Part shown: positions 1-8,640 of the stretch, in pieces
How positions within the stretch are numbered: position 1 is the stretch's first letter
Layout of the letters: each line of letters begins with the position of its first letter
Source: Desulfuromonas sp. AOP6
GTDB taxonomy: Bacteria; Desulfobacterota; Desulfuromonadia; Desulfuromonadales; SZUA-540
NCBI RefSeq assembly: GCF_009731355.2
Contig: NZ_AP022810.1
Coordinates: forward strand, 2,384,001 to 2,448,000
DNA length: 64,000 bases
Direction: 5' to 3'
The notes under the pieces: model-generated
What the model was told of the DNA's origin: nothing
The model's database searches: none
What the model saw: only the letters and a program-made list of their open reading frames with translations
Position numbers and translations under genes: made by a program

Positions 1-188
1 ATGCGTACGTCGACCAGACTGGGCACCTCGTTGGCTACCATCAGCCCTTGGGGCGTATTCTTGAGCTCCAGAGGGACGGCATAGCCCAACTCCAGTTTCT
101 GCTCCCCCATGACAAAAAACCACAGCACCAGGGCAAAAGAGAGCGAAAGCAGTTTAAGAAGCCAGTTTTCCATCATTTTGGCGAACAT
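1..188 (-). CDS. cdaR: CdaR/YbbR-domain membrane protein, N-terminal part only
   Basis: The gene runs off the left edge, so only its first 62 or so codons are here. Reading leftwards from ATG at 186-188, the protein begins with a short positive stretch and one hydrophobic segment (about residues 9-28, LLKLLSLSFALVLWFFVMG). It continues with ELGYAVPLELKNTP, the usual opening of the first YbbR domain, which lies outside the membrane. In known systems CdaR binds and modulates the diadenylate cyclase CdaA. Here it starts three bases after the cdaA stop, which fits that partnership. Two further in-frame ATGs follow at 174-176 and 171-173, so the start could be four or five codons later. The number of YbbR repeats cannot be seen. 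Confidence 0.85.
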   Translation of the reverse strand, partial: MFAKMMENWLLKLLSLSFALVLWFFVMGEQKLELGYAVPLELKNTPQGLMVANEVPSLVDVR

Positions 189-191
189 GAT

Positions 192-980
192 TTATCCGCT
201 CTTTTTCTTGGCTGTTTTGGGTTCAAGCAGTCGCTTGAGAACCCTCTTCAGGGAGGTTGAGTCAAGGTCGCGGGTAATGCGGCCGCCAACGACAACGGAA
301 ATTTTGCCGGTTTCTTCCGACACCACGATAGCCACCGCATCCACCAGCTCTGTCAGACCAATAGCCGCCCGATGGCGGGTTCCCAGCGTTTTGCTGATAT
401 CAGGGTTCTGGGAGAGGGGCAGGAAGCAGCCGGCTCGTTTCAGCCTCCCCTGCTGGACAACCAGGGCTCCATCATGAATAGGTGAATATGGGAGGAAAAT
501 AGAGGTGATCAGGTCACTGGAAACCTTGGCGTCGATTTCCACTCCGACTTCAAGGAAATCCTTCAATCCCGTCTCCCGTTCGATCACGATGAGGGCGCCG
601 ATACGCCGGTTGGCCAGGTTGAGGGCCGCTTTGATCAACTCCTCCATGACCTCCGTCTCTTCCTTGTAAGACAGATCGGCAAAGAAGGGATTACGGCCGA
701 CATGGATCAGGGCGCGGCGGATATCATTCTGGAAAATAACGACAATCACCAGGATGATGGACGACAGGAAGTTATCGAGCAGCCAGTGCAGAGTGTAGAG
801 GCCGCCGATCTGGGAGGCGACATAGACAATAAGGATGACGGCAAGGCCCAGCAGCATCTGCACGGCCCGCGTCCCCTTGATGAGCAGGATAATGCGGTAG
901 ATGATATAGGCAACAAGGACGATATCGAGCAGGTCCAGCAACCACCTGAAATTTTTAAACCCTTCCAACAAATCGCCCAT
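192..980 (-). CDS. cdaA: Diadenylate cyclase CdaA (c-di-AMP synthase)
   Basis: CdaA makes cyclic di-AMP from two ATP at the inner membrane. The protein (262 aa) has three hydrophobic segments (about residues 14-36, 41-58 and 67-84) followed by a DAC domain. The two signature motifs of diadenylate cyclases are present: HDGA near residue 169 and the RHR motif (GTRHRAA) near residue 200. I chose ATG at 980; an in-frame GTG nine bases upstream (989) is also possible, and neither has a strong ribosome-binding site. It lies 20 bases after the folP stop and is followed at once by cdaR, so folP, cdaA and cdaR look co-transcribed with ftsH. Length and topology match the family. Function is assigned from motifs and context. 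Confidence 0.93.
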   Translation of the reverse strand: MGDLLEGFKNFRWLLDLLDIVLVAYIIYRIILLIKGTRAVQMLLGLAVILIVYVASQIGGLYTLHWLLDNFLSSIILVIVVIFQNDIRRALIHVGRNPFFADLSYKEETEVMEELIKAALNLANRRIGALIVIERETGLKDFLEVGVEIDAKVSSDLITSIFLPYSPIHDGALVVQQGRLKRAGCFLPLSQNPDISKTLGTRHRAAIGLTELVDAVAIVVSEETGKISVVVGGRITRDLDSTSLKRVLKRLLEPKTAKKKSG

Positions 981-1000
981 AAGGAACACCGGCCTTGATT

Positions 1001-2224
1001 CTATTTGTTTATAACATCACCTCTTGGCTTGCAGATGGCCCAAGCCATATCCGCCGCCTGCCTGGCAGCCTTGACGTCGTGGACACGGAACAGGGATGCC
1101 CCCTGCTGGACACCCAACGCGACCGTCGCCATGGTACCAATCACCCGCTCCTCAGGGTTCGGTTCATCGAGGATCTTTCCGATGAATCCTTTTCTGGAGG
1201 TGCCGAGGAGAATAGGTCGACCGAGAGACCGTAATTCCCCCAATCTTCGGATAATCTCCAGGTTGCCGTCAAGGTCCTTGGCAAAGCCGACTCCAGGATC
1301 CACCGCCATATGGCTGTCAGGAATCCCGGCCGCTCTCCCTTGATCGAGACACTGCCGGAGATAGGCAATGATCTCTCCCAGCAAATCCTGATAGCGGGTT
1401 TCCTGTTGCATGGTGTCCGGGCGGCCGCGGGTGTGCATGATAAAAACCCCGGCCCCGCGGGAAGCAACCGTTGCGGCCATGCGGGAATCAAACTGCATGC
1501 CGCTTATATCGTTGATAAAATGGACTCCTGCGTCAAGGGACGCGGCAGCAACCTCGCTTTTGGTGGTGTCGACGGAAAGAAGTACATCGAAGCGCTTCCT
1601 GATTGCCTCAATGACAGGGACGACCCTGCCCACCTCTTGCCGGCTCTCCACGGCCTCCGCTCCAGGGCGGGTGCTTTCACCGCCGACGTCAATCAGATCG
1701 GCACCTTCGGAAACCAGGGCCTCGACTCGCCGCAAGGCATCATCAAGGTTCTGATAACGTCCCCCATCAGAAAAGGAATCAGGGGTAATGTTCAATATCG
1801 CCATGACCGCCGGACGGGAGAGATCCAGACAGCCATGTTGTCCATAAAGTTGGGAGGGCGCGCTTTCCACATCGCGGAGAAATGCTGCGATCTCTTGTCC
1901 CAGGGCAGCCAGACCAAAAGGCTGAGCACCAAGACGGCGACTAAGAAGACCCAACTGTTTGCGCGTGCCAATCAGGATGGTGTCCGTGTGCTCTATGGAG
2001 CAGGCCACACTTCCACGGGCAACGGCTGCGTCACCCCCGACAGCCAACATCTCCTGTTTGAGGATATTGGCGCAACGACAAGGGAGAGCCGATATCTTCA
2101 CCAGAGCCGGCACCATTTTACCGGCCATCTTTTCTACGCCCGCAGGATCGGCGCCTATGCGTTGTATCTCAAGGCGTGCTGCCACTTCATCAGCAATCTG
2201 CAGAAGACGGAGAGCAAAAGGCAT
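1001..2224 (-). CDS. folP: Dihydropteroate synthase with long N-terminal extension
   Basis: FolP joins p-aminobenzoate to dihydropterin pyrophosphate in folate synthesis. All core motifs are visible in the last 270 residues: ILNITPDSFSDGG, DVGGESTRPGA, LSVDTTKS, INDISG, MHTRGRP, VDPGVGFAKD and GTSRKGFIG. About 135 residues precede the core, whereas many bacterial enzymes are about 280 aa; this part has no motif I can name. The ATG at 2222-2224 shares one base with the ftsH stop (TAATG), which argues for translational coupling and for this start over the longer reading that begins at 2257. Product length is 407 aa. The extension is probably a real domain because its reading frame is intact and it contains conserved-looking blocks such as ILKQEMLAVGGDAA. 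Confidence 0.93.
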   Translation of the reverse strand: MPFALRLLQIADEVAARLEIQRIGADPAGVEKMAGKMVPALVKISALPCRCANILKQEMLAVGGDAAVARGSVACSIEHTDTILIGTRKQLGLLSRRLGAQPFGLAALGQEIAAFLRDVESAPSQLYGQHGCLDLSRPAVMAILNITPDSFSDGGRYQNLDDALRRVEALVSEGADLIDVGGESTRPGAEAVESRQEVGRVVPVIEAIRKRFDVLLSVDTTKSEVAAASLDAGVHFINDISGMQFDSRMAATVASRGAGVFIMHTRGRPDTMQQETRYQDLLGEIIAYLRQCLDQGRAAGIPDSHMAVDPGVGFAKDLDGNLEIIRRLGELRSLGRPILLGTSRKGFIGKILDEPNPEERVIGTMATVALGVQQGASLFRVHDVKAARQAADMAWAICKPRGDVINK

Positions 2225-4101
2225 TAAGCGTCTGTCCCAGGTACAGTCTCCACGCAAGATCCTTCTTCGCCAGGCGAGATCGTCTCTCCGGCCTCTTCTA
2301 CCGCGCTTTCGCCTTTTTTGCCAAAAACCATCTCACGGAGTTCACTGCCATCAAGGTTTTCCCTCTCCAGCAACGCCTCCGCAACTTTGGAGAGAGCTTC
2401 CTTGTTCGTCCTGAGAATCTCCCGGGTGCGGTCATAGTTCTCCTGTACGATGCGCCGGATCTCGCTGTCGATCTCGACAGCGGTAGCCTCGCTGTAGTTC
2501 TTCACGTGCCCCATGTCGCGACCCAGGAAAACTTCACCTTCCTTGTCCCCGAAGGCCAGAGGACCGAGTTTCTCACTCATGCCCCACTCGCACACCATCT
2601 TGCGGGCGATCGCCGTAGCTCGCTCTATGTCGTTGCTGGCGCCGCTGGTGATGCTGTTGAACATGACTTCTTCGGCCACACGGCCGCCCATCAGGGTGCA
2701 TATCCGGGTGTAGAGCCCCTCGCGGGTTTCGTTGTACTTTTCCACTTCAGGAAGATACATGGTGACCCCCATGGCTCTTCCGCGTGGGATAATGGATACC
2801 TTGTGCACAGGATCGGCGCCCGGGATGAAGAGAGCCACAAGGGCATGACCGGCTTCGTGATAGGCCGTCACCTTTTTTTCCTCTTCGGTAATCACCATGG
2901 ATCGACGCTCTGCGCCCATGAGAACCTTGTCCTTGGCTGTTTCAACATCTTCCATGGTGACTTCGTTTTTGTCGGCCCGGGCAGCTAGCAGGGCGGCCTC
3001 ATTGATAAGATTGGCGAGGTCTGCACCCGAAAAACCGGGAGTCCCTTTGGCGACCACCTCAAGATTCACATCCTGGCTCAAGGGCACTTTACGGGAATGC
3101 ACCTGGAGAATCTTAGTCCGCCCCTTCACGTCGGGCCTCGGCACCACAACCTGCCGATCGAAGCGACCAGGTCTCAGGAGAGCGGGGTCGAGGACATCGG
3201 GCCGGTTGGTGGCTGCAATCAGGATGACGCCTTCATTGGACTCGAACCCATCCATTTCGACGAGAAGCTGGTTGAGGGTCTGTTCGCGCTCATCATGTCC
3301 CCCACCAAGGCCGGCGCCACGATGGCGGCCGACGGCATCGATTTCGTCGATGAAGATGATGCAGGGCGCGTTTTTCTTGCCCTGCACGAAAAGATCTCGC
3401 ACCCGGCTGGCGCCGACACCAACAAACATCTCGACGAAATCGGAACCGGAAATGGAGAAAAAGGGAACGCCGGCCTCTCCAGCAATGGCACGGGCTAGAA
3501 GAGTCTTACCGGTACCGGGCGAGCCCACCAGAAGAACACCTTTGGGGATTTTGCCTCCAAGGCGAGAAAACTTCTTGGGGTCCTTCAGGTAAGAAACAAT
3601 TTCTTCGAGTTCGTCCTTGGCTTCGTCAATGCCGGCCACATCACTGAATGTCACGACCGCTTGAGTCTCGTTCAGCAGCTTGGCCCGGCTCTTGCCGAAA
3701 CTCATGGCCTTGCCGCCACCGGACTGCATTTGCCGCATAAAGAAGATCCATACCCCGATGAGCAGCAGAATAGGTCCCCATGACACCAGCAGGGTAAACC
3801 AGAAACTGCGATCGCCTTCGGGTTTGGCCTGTATGATCACACCCTTTTCACGCAGGGCCGGGATCAGTTCGGGGTCGCTTGGCGCAAACGTCTTGAAAAA
3901 AGTATTATCTTTGTATTTGCCTTCGATATTCGACCCTTGAACAGTGACTTCCTGAATCTGCCCTTCTTCAACTGCAGCCAGAAAGGCGGTATAGCTTATG
4001 GCTTGCTGCTCGGTGCCCTTTTGGGTCATCATGTTGAAGAGCAAAATCATCACCAAAGAGATGACCAGCCAGAGTGCAATATTTTTATAAAATTGATTCA
4101 C
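2224..4101 (-). CDS. ftsH: ATP-dependent zinc metalloprotease FtsH
   Basis: FtsH is a membrane-anchored AAA+ protease that unfolds and degrades membrane and regulatory proteins. Visible in order: first membrane span at about residues 7-24, a periplasmic domain, second span at about 102-121, Walker A GSPGTGKT (193-200), Walker B IFIDE (249-253), second region of homology with [19 protein letters not shown] (from 297), and the zinc site HEAGH (415-419). At 625 aa it is a normal length for the family. The start is GTG at 4101 with a G-rich ribosome-binding site (AGGGGG) five bases upstream. Its stop overlaps the folP start by one base. A candidate promoter lies upstream at 4175-4203. Confidence 0.97.
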   Translation of the reverse strand: MNQFYKNIALWLVISLVMILLFNMMTQKGTEQQAISYTAFLAAVEEGQIQEVTVQGSNIEGKYKDNTFFKTFAPSDPELIPALREKGVIIQAKPEGDRSFWFTLLVSWGPILLLIGVWIFFMRQMQSGGGKAMSFGKSRAKLLNETQAVVTFSDVAGIDEAKDELEEIVSYLKDPKKFSRLGGKIPKGVLLVGSPGTGKTLLARAIAGEAGVPFFSISGSDFVEMFVGVGASRVRDLFVQGKKNAPCIIFIDEIDAVGRHRGAGLGGGHDEREQTLNQLLVEMDGFESNEGVILIAATNRPDVLDPALLRPGRFDRQVVVPRPDVKGRTKILQVHSRKVPLSQDVNLEVVAKGTPGFSGADLANLINEAALLAARADKNEVTMEDVETAKDKVLMGAERRSMVITEEEKKVTAYHEAGHALVALFIPGADPVHKVSIIPRGRAMGVTMYLPEVEKYNETREGLYTRICTLMGGRVAEEVMFNSITSGASNDIERATAIARKMVCEWGMSEKLGPLAFGDKEGEVFLGRDMGHVKNYSEATAVEIDSEIRRIVQENYDRTREILRTNKEALSKVAEALLERENLDGSELREMVFGKKGESAVEEAGETISPGEEGSCVETVPGTDA

Positions 4102-4174
4102 TGTACCCCCTAAGTTTTATTTTTTTTTCATCCCCCTCGAACAAGGGGTGTGAATAGTCATCCGAAACTGAGAA

Positions 4175-4203
4175 AAAGTACCACAAACCCTGCGATTTCA
4201 CAA
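4175..4203 (-). promoter_or_regulatory. Candidate sigma70-type promoter for ftsH-folP-cdaA-cdaR
   Basis: On the minus strand TTGTGA (4203-4198) and TACTTT (4180-4175) are separated by 17 bases, in the 117-base gap between tilS and ftsH. The same gap also holds a short inverted repeat (CCCCT/AGGGG near 4133-4147) and an A-rich stretch before the ribosome-binding site. The match is moderate, and I saw no heat-shock-type consensus. Confidence 0.4.
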
Positions 4204-4218
4204 GCCGCTTGTCATTGT

Positions 4219-5601
4219 TTATCTACCGTTTCCGGTCGACGGATTGGCCTCTACAATTTCCAACCGCAGGACCGTCCCGCCGGCTTCGTGGGGAGCGAAG
4301 CCGGCACAACGACGCCACCCTGCAATCCAGAGAATTTTGCCATCTGACTCCACCAGGGGGATACGTTGACGCGCTTCTCGGGGAATCTTTTCGTCGACAA
4401 AAAAATCCTTCACTTTTTTATGTCCAGCCATGCCCGATGGCTGGAACCGATCCCCCTTTCGGAAGGAACGGGCCCGAAGGGGAAAAGCTACTTTTTGTGC
4501 ATCGAATTCAACAGCAAGGAGCCCTTTCACCCCAGATTCGCACGCTAGAGAAACCTTAAGCTCATAGCCACCCGGCAGGGAAAAGGTGCCCGGCCCGTCG
4601 ATTTCAATCTCAAAGGAATCAGCTGCCGGAAAAGGTTTCTTTCGCAGGAACAGCCGGTTATAGCGTCGACAGGACCAGGCTTCGCCAACATCGAGGTCCG
4701 ATTGGGGCACGGGAGATAGGAGTTGGGCTTCGACCGCCTCCAGGTGCGCCGAAACGATGCCGTGAACCCGTCCACGCACCCGAATCAAGCCGTGACGCAG
4801 TACGCGCATCCTCAAAGCAACATGCAGAGCGAGAAGTGCTTCCCGCTCAAAACACACGTCGCCATCCTCGTCCCTTGCACAGGCCGAAAAAGCCCTGAGA
4901 GTTTCCAGTTGCCAGTAATCCTCTTCACAGCCGAAACGAGAGGCCAGAGCGTTAAGGTGAGGAACAATCTGAGGGTTAAAGGTCTGCAGTAGCGGCACGA
5001 GGTCATGGCGAATGCGATTGCGAGTGAAGCGCCGATCGGCATTGCTTTCATCGTCAACAAAGGACAAGCCTCGTTCCTGAAGATATGCTTTCAGCTGGAT
5101 TGGCGCCAGATCGAGCAAGGGCCTAACATAAAGACCAGAACGGAAGCGCATGGAGGCCAACCCGGACAGACCGCTGCCACGAATCAGCCGATGAAGAAAG
5201 GTTTCGGCCTGATCGCCTTGATGGTGACCAAGAGCCACCGCATCGCAATCCGTATTGGTGGCCGTTTTTTCAAGAAAGTCCCGTCGGGCGAACCGCGCCG
5301 CCTCCTCCAGACCTGCCCCACGGCGGGAAGCCAGGGCGGAGACATTTTCAGAGCCAATCGTCAGGGGAATACCCAATTGCCCACAGACATTCGCTACAAA
5401 TTCTGCATCCGCTGCGCTGGTGGGCCGCATCTGGTGGTCGAAATGGGCCGCTATGAGCGTCAGGGGATATGTCTCGGCAAGCTCATGGAGCAAGGCCAGC
5501 AGAGCGACGGAATCGCCTCCACCCGAGACAGCCACGAGGAGCCTGCTACCTGGCGTGACGCGACAGGAGTCCCGCAGCGTTCTTTCAACCTGTGCAAGCA
5601 T
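4219..5601 (-). CDS. tilS: tRNA(Ile)-lysidine synthetase
   Basis: TilS converts C34 of the CAU-anticodon tRNA-Ile2 to lysidine, so that the tRNA reads AUA and is charged with isoleucine instead of methionine. The PP-loop ATP motif SGGGDS is at residues 26-31, followed by AAHFDHQMRP and GHHQGDQAETFLHRLIRGSGLSG-like segments typical of TilS (the second runs near residue 125). The C-terminal third contains the substrate-binding region ending with KVKDFFVDEKIPREARQRIP. Length (460 aa) is typical. It starts at ATG 5601, 14 bases past the terminator of the two-tRNA unit. A CAU-anticodon tRNA gene lies just upstream, which is suggestive (see findings). Confidence 0.95.
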   Translation of the reverse strand: MLAQVERTLRDSCRVTPGSRLLVAVSGGGDSVALLALLHELAETYPLTLIAAHFDHQMRPTSAADAEFVANVCGQLGIPLTIGSENVSALASRRGAGLEEAARFARRDFLEKTATNTDCDAVALGHHQGDQAETFLHRLIRGSGLSGLASMRFRSGLYVRPLLDLAPIQLKAYLQERGLSFVDDESNADRRFTRNRIRHDLVPLLQTFNPQIVPHLNALASRFGCEEDYWQLETLRAFSACARDEDGDVCFEREALLALHVALRMRVLRHGLIRVRGRVHGIVSAHLEAVEAQLLSPVPQSDLDVGEAWSCRRYNRLFLRKKPFPAADSFEIEIDGPGTFSLPGGYELKVSLACESGVKGLLAVEFDAQKVAFPLRARSFRKGDRFQPSGMAGHKKVKDFFVDEKIPREARQRIPLVESDGKILWIAGWRRCAGFAPHEAGGTVLRLEIVEANPSTGNGR

Positions 5602-5614
5602 GATACCTCGGTGG

Positions 5615-5650
5615 AAAAAAGAAAACCCTCCCCGAAGAGTCAGGGAGGGT
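5615..5650 (-). terminator. Rho-independent terminator after the tRNA-fMet/tRNA-Met unit
   Basis: On the minus strand an 8-bp perfect stem, ACCCTCCC (5650-5643) with GGGAGGGT (5632-5625), has a 10-base loop and is followed by a T-rich tail (TTTT C TTTTTT, 5625-5615). It sits eight bases after the CCA end of the tRNA gene, so the tRNA transcript should end here and not run into tilS. Confidence 0.92.
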
Positions 5651-5657
5651 CGGGGGA

Positions 5658-5734
5658 TGGTGGCGGTGCAGAGATTCGAACTCCGGACACTGCGGATATG
5701 AGCCGCATGCTCTAACCAACTGAGCTACACCGCC
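5658..5734 (-). tRNA. tRNA with CAU anticodon (elongator tRNA-Met, less likely tRNA-Ile2)
   Basis: The cloverleaf is complete: a 7-bp acceptor stem (GGCGGTG/CACCGCC), D-arm GCTC/GAGC, anticodon stem TGCGG/CCGCA with loop CTCATAT, T-arm with loop TTCGAAT, discriminator A and an encoded CCA (5658-5660). The anticodon is CAU. By overall form I call it elongator methionine tRNA. A CAU tRNA could also be the lysidine-modified isoleucine tRNA, and tilS is the next gene. It shares a transcript with the initiator tRNA 46 bases upstream. Confidence 0.93.
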
Positions 5735-5780
5735 AAACTTTTCATCTATATTCACTCCCAGCTTCCGGGAGATCTATTTT

Positions 5781-5857
<77 letters not shown>

Positions 5858-5870
5858 CCAGGGAGATGGC

Positions 5871-5899
5871 AATTTAGCCAGAACGGAGGGCAAAGTCAA
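5871..5899 (-). promoter_or_regulatory. Promoter of the tRNA-fMet/tRNA-Met unit
   Basis: On the minus strand TTGACT (5899-5894) and TAAATT (5876-5871) have an ideal 17-base spacer. Transcription would start about seven bases before the initiator tRNA. Confidence 0.75.
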
Positions 5900-5964
5900 G
5901 ATATTTTTTTCAGGCTTTTTCCCTCTTTTCCAGGCAGGCGCAGCAGACGAGAAAGTCGATGTTT

Positions 5965-6630
5965 TCAACGTCTTCGCACCAGCGCTGACAGACCTTCCTC
6001 CTTTTTCAGACGCTCAACGACCTGCTGTGCATCCGCATCGCCAGCGAAGGGTCCAACCAGTACGCGATGCCAGATCCCCTTGCTGCCAAGGTCGCCTCTT
6101 TCCAGAAAAACGGCGTATCCATTGGTCTCCAGACGATCCTTGAGGCGGTCCGCCTCTTCCACAGAGCGGAAAGAGGCAACCTGCACCACATGCGTCCCGG
6201 CCGGATGCGTTCTGGGCGCCGCTACCGGCAGTGTTTTCTGGGGTGCGGCGGTGACTTTCTCCGGCGTCCGGACCGTGACAGGGGACTCCTGTGAAGGAGA
6301 ACTGGTTTTGACGCTGGGGGGACGGTTGATCCCACTGCCCAGCGGTGTTTGACCGGCCATCGGCAGCGTATCATAGAAGGTCAGACTGTCGGCCACGTCA
6401 ACTGGCTTACCTCCTCCCTCATCGCCTTCATCGCCGACTTCACCCTTCTTATCCACAGGCATACGCAGGGGCGCTTCCAGCACTTCGAGAGAATCGGTGG
6501 GCGCCGTGGCACGACCCACCATGAACCCGAGAACGAAACTGACCAACGAAACGGCAAGCATGAGCACAAGCAGGATAACAGCCTGTTTTTTTTCAATCCG
6601 CCGTTGGGATCGTGAAGGGATCTGACGCAT
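5965..6630 (-). CDS. Membrane-anchored SPOR-domain protein
   Basis: The 221-aa protein has a basic cytoplasmic start, one membrane span (about residues 17-40, AVILLVLMLAVSLVSFVLGF), a low-complexity acidic and Pro/Ser-rich linker, and a C-terminal SPOR domain (about 145-218: VVQVASFRSVEEADRLKDRL, WHRVLVGPF). SPOR domains bind denuded glycan strands at the division site, so a role in septal wall work is likely. ATG at 6630 is preferred over GTG at 6633 because AGGAG lies five bases before it. It begins 12 bases after the argS stop and is probably in the same transcript. It has no catalytic domain and I cannot name it more precisely than the domain family. Confidence 0.88.
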   Translation of the reverse strand: MRQIPSRSQRRIEKKQAVILLVLMLAVSLVSFVLGFMVGRATAPTDSLEVLEAPLRMPVDKKGEVGDEGDEGGGKPVDVADSLTFYDTLPMAGQTPLGSGINRPPSVKTSSPSQESPVTVRTPEKVTAAPQKTLPVAAPRTHPAGTHVVQVASFRSVEEADRLKDRLETNGYAVFLERGDLGSKGIWHRVLVGPFAGDADAQQVVERLKKEEGLSALVRRR

Positions 6631-6642
6631 CACTTCTCCTGG

Positions 6643-8307
6643 TCACATCTGCTCCGGCGCCGAAACACCGATCAGATTCAGGGCATTGGCAAAAACAATG
6701 CGCACGCTGTTGACCAGATAAAGACGTGCTCTACTGGTCTCCGCATCCTCGCTCAGAATGCGCTGCCGATTATAGTAACTGTGAAACTGCGAGGCAAGCT
6801 CCTGCAGATAAAAGGTGATACGGTGAGGTTCATAGTGCCGGGCCGCCCCCAAAACGATCTCGGGATAGCGGGCAAGCAACTTGGCCAGCGCCAACTCTTC
6901 GTCCAGGGACAGTCGATCGAAGTCGACTTCGCCGATGGCAGGCACCTGAATTTTCTGTGCTTCAGCATTGCGATTAATGCTGCAAACACGAGCATGGGCG
7001 TATTGCACATAGTAGACAGGATTCTCGGTGCTCTGCTGCTTGGCCAACTCCAGGTCGAATTCAAGCTGACTGTCCGAGCGTCTCATCAAAAAGAAATAAC
7101 GGCAGGCATCCTTGCCAACCTCATCGACAACCTCGCGCAGCGTCACGAATTCACCGGATCGGGTACTCATGGCGACCTGCTGGCCACCGCGCAGCAGATT
7201 AACCAACTGAACAAGCAGAACCTGGAGATCGTCCGGGTTCCGCCCCAAGGCTTGCACAACGGCCTTCATCCGAGGAATGTAGCCATGGTGATCAGCCCCC
7301 CAGACATCAATGACCTGGTCGAATCCCCGCTCAAACTTCTCCTTGTGATAAGCCACATCGGAAGCAAAGTAGGTGGTAACGCCATTGGAACGAACCATGA
7401 CGCGGTCTTTGTCGTCACCGAAGTCGGTGGTGCGAAACCAGATGGCTTCGTCCTTTTCGTAGGCGTAACCTTTTTCCTGCAGCAGTGAGACCCCCTGCTC
7501 CACCTGCCCACGGTCGTACAAACCCTGCTCGCTGTACCAGTTATCGAAATGCACACCAAAAGCCTGCAGGTCCTCATCGATACCAGCCAGAATCTTTTGG
7601 CCGCCATACTCAGCAAAGGTGCGGATGGCCTCATCCTCGGGATCCTGGGCATAGCGTTCACCCTCGGCGGCAAGCACCTCCTCGGCCAGATGGCGGATGT
7701 AGTCGCCCTGATAGCAGTCCTGCGGGAAATCCACCTCTTCGCCCAGCAACTGACGATAGCGCAGATAGAGCGAGCGCCCTAGAGTATTCATCTGGTTGCC
7801 GGCGTCGTTTATATAGTATTCACGCTGTACATCATAACCGGCAGCCCGAAGCAGAGAGGCGACCGCATCACCCGTAGCCGCTCCTCGGCCATGACCAATA
7901 TGCAGAGGACCGGTCGGATTGGCACTGACAAACTCCACCTGCACTTTTTTACCGGCCCCGGCCTGGCTCTCCCCGTAGCGACGGCCATGGCGATAGATAT
8001 CATCAAGCACGCCGTACCAGCATCGATTGGTCAAAAAGAAGTTGATGAAACCAGGCCCGGCCACCGTCACCTTGTGCCACAATTCGCCACCGTCACCCAG
8101 GGCCGCGAGCAGGATCTCGGCGATCTGCCGTGGAGCCTTTTTCTCTGCCCTGGCCAGGAGCATGGCCGCATTGGTAGCATAATCACCATGTTCTGTATGG
8201 GCGGGAACTTCCATGGAAAATTCGGGATAGAGACCCGAGCTCAGAGTCCCCTTGGCGTAACAATCGGCCAGGGCATCCTTGATGTGTTTCGCTAACCGTT
8301 CTTTCAT
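6643..8307 (-). CDS. argS: Arginyl-tRNA synthetase
   Basis: ArgRS attaches arginine to tRNA-Arg. This is a class I enzyme of 554 aa, a normal length. Visible: the N-terminal Add1 domain, the ATP motif HIGH (136-139) in VSANPTGPLHIGHGRG, the segment GADHHGYIPRMKA in the catalytic core, a degenerate KMSKS region (QVAMSTRSGEFVTL), and a helical anticodon-binding C-terminus. Loss of the canonical KMSKS lysine is common in ArgRS and does not suggest inactivity. It starts at ATG 8307, six bases after the stop of a small cysteine-rich protein gene with which it probably shares the promoter at 8529-8558. Confidence 0.97.
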   Translation of the reverse strand: MKERLAKHIKDALADCYAKGTLSSGLYPEFSMEVPAHTEHGDYATNAAMLLARAEKKAPRQIAEILLAALGDGGELWHKVTVAGPGFINFFLTNRCWYGVLDDIYRHGRRYGESQAGAGKKVQVEFVSANPTGPLHIGHGRGAATGDAVASLLRAAGYDVQREYYINDAGNQMNTLGRSLYLRYRQLLGEEVDFPQDCYQGDYIRHLAEEVLAAEGERYAQDPEDEAIRTFAEYGGQKILAGIDEDLQAFGVHFDNWYSEQGLYDRGQVEQGVSLLQEKGYAYEKDEAIWFRTTDFGDDKDRVMVRSNGVTTYFASDVAYHKEKFERGFDQVIDVWGADHHGYIPRMKAVVQALGRNPDDLQVLLVQLVNLLRGGQQVAMSTRSGEFVTLREVVDEVGKDACRYFFLMRRSDSQLEFDLELAKQQSTENPVYYVQYAHARVCSINRNAEAQKIQVPAIGEVDFDRLSLDEELALAKLLARYPEIVLGAARHYEPHRITFYLQELASQFHSYYNRQRILSEDAETSRARLYLVNSVRIVFANALNLIGVSAPEQM

Positions 8308-8313
8308 GACCAG

Positions 8314-8493
8314 CTATTCTCTTTCCTGTTTTTTGGCTGAGTCAGCCTCATTAGTTACGGATTCTTTTTGCAGTTGCACATCCTTGGTGAAATCGGGGCA
8401 ATGCAGAGTAACATCTCCACCCATGGCAAATCGCTTGGCACAGCTTTCCCGCCAGGCACAAAGGGGACATATTTTCTGTACATCCCTGGACAT
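8314..8493 (-). CDS. Small four-cysteine protein of unknown function
   Basis: This 59-codon gene starts at ATG 8493 and ends with TAG six bases before argS. An AGAGGAG ribosome-binding site lies ten bases upstream of the ATG, and a good promoter (8529-8558) starts transcription about 30 bases ahead. The protein opens with CPLCAWRESC (residues 9-18) and has a fourth cysteine in LHCPDFT (residue 32); the tail is charged and probably disordered. Four cysteines spaced C-x2-C-x6-C-x13-C suggest a metal site (zinc or iron-sulfur). I do not recognise a named family. Position directly before argS hints at a link with translation, but that is only context. Confidence 0.75.
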   Translation of the reverse strand: MSRDVQKICPLCAWRESCAKRFAMGGDVTLHCPDFTKDVQLQKESVTNEADSAKKQERE

Positions 8494-8528
8494 ACGCCAA
8501 CATCTCCTCTCTTACCAGAAAGAGCGTC

Positions 8529-8558
8529 ATGTTAGCGCCAGGCATGGATTCCTGTCAA
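8529..8558 (-). promoter_or_regulatory. Promoter for the small cysteine protein and argS
   Basis: On the minus strand a perfect TTGACA (8558-8553) and TAACAT (8534-8529) are 18 bases apart. The predicted start near 8522 leaves a leader of about 30 bases before the small gene at 8493. The stretch 8559-8640 up to the FtsB-like gene shows no gene. Confidence 0.7.
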
Positions 8559-8640
8559 GAAATCCCACGCCACGAAAGCACATATGCCTTGACGAGGATC
8601 ATGAGCAATCGGCAAGGCCAGGATAACGGCATAAGGATGG

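Noticed and set aside
6990-7190. Loss of the KMSKS lysine in ArgRS as a sign of an inactive enzyme
   Set aside because: ArgRS often lacks the canonical KMSKS; HIGH and the rest of the core are intact and it is the only argS in the window.
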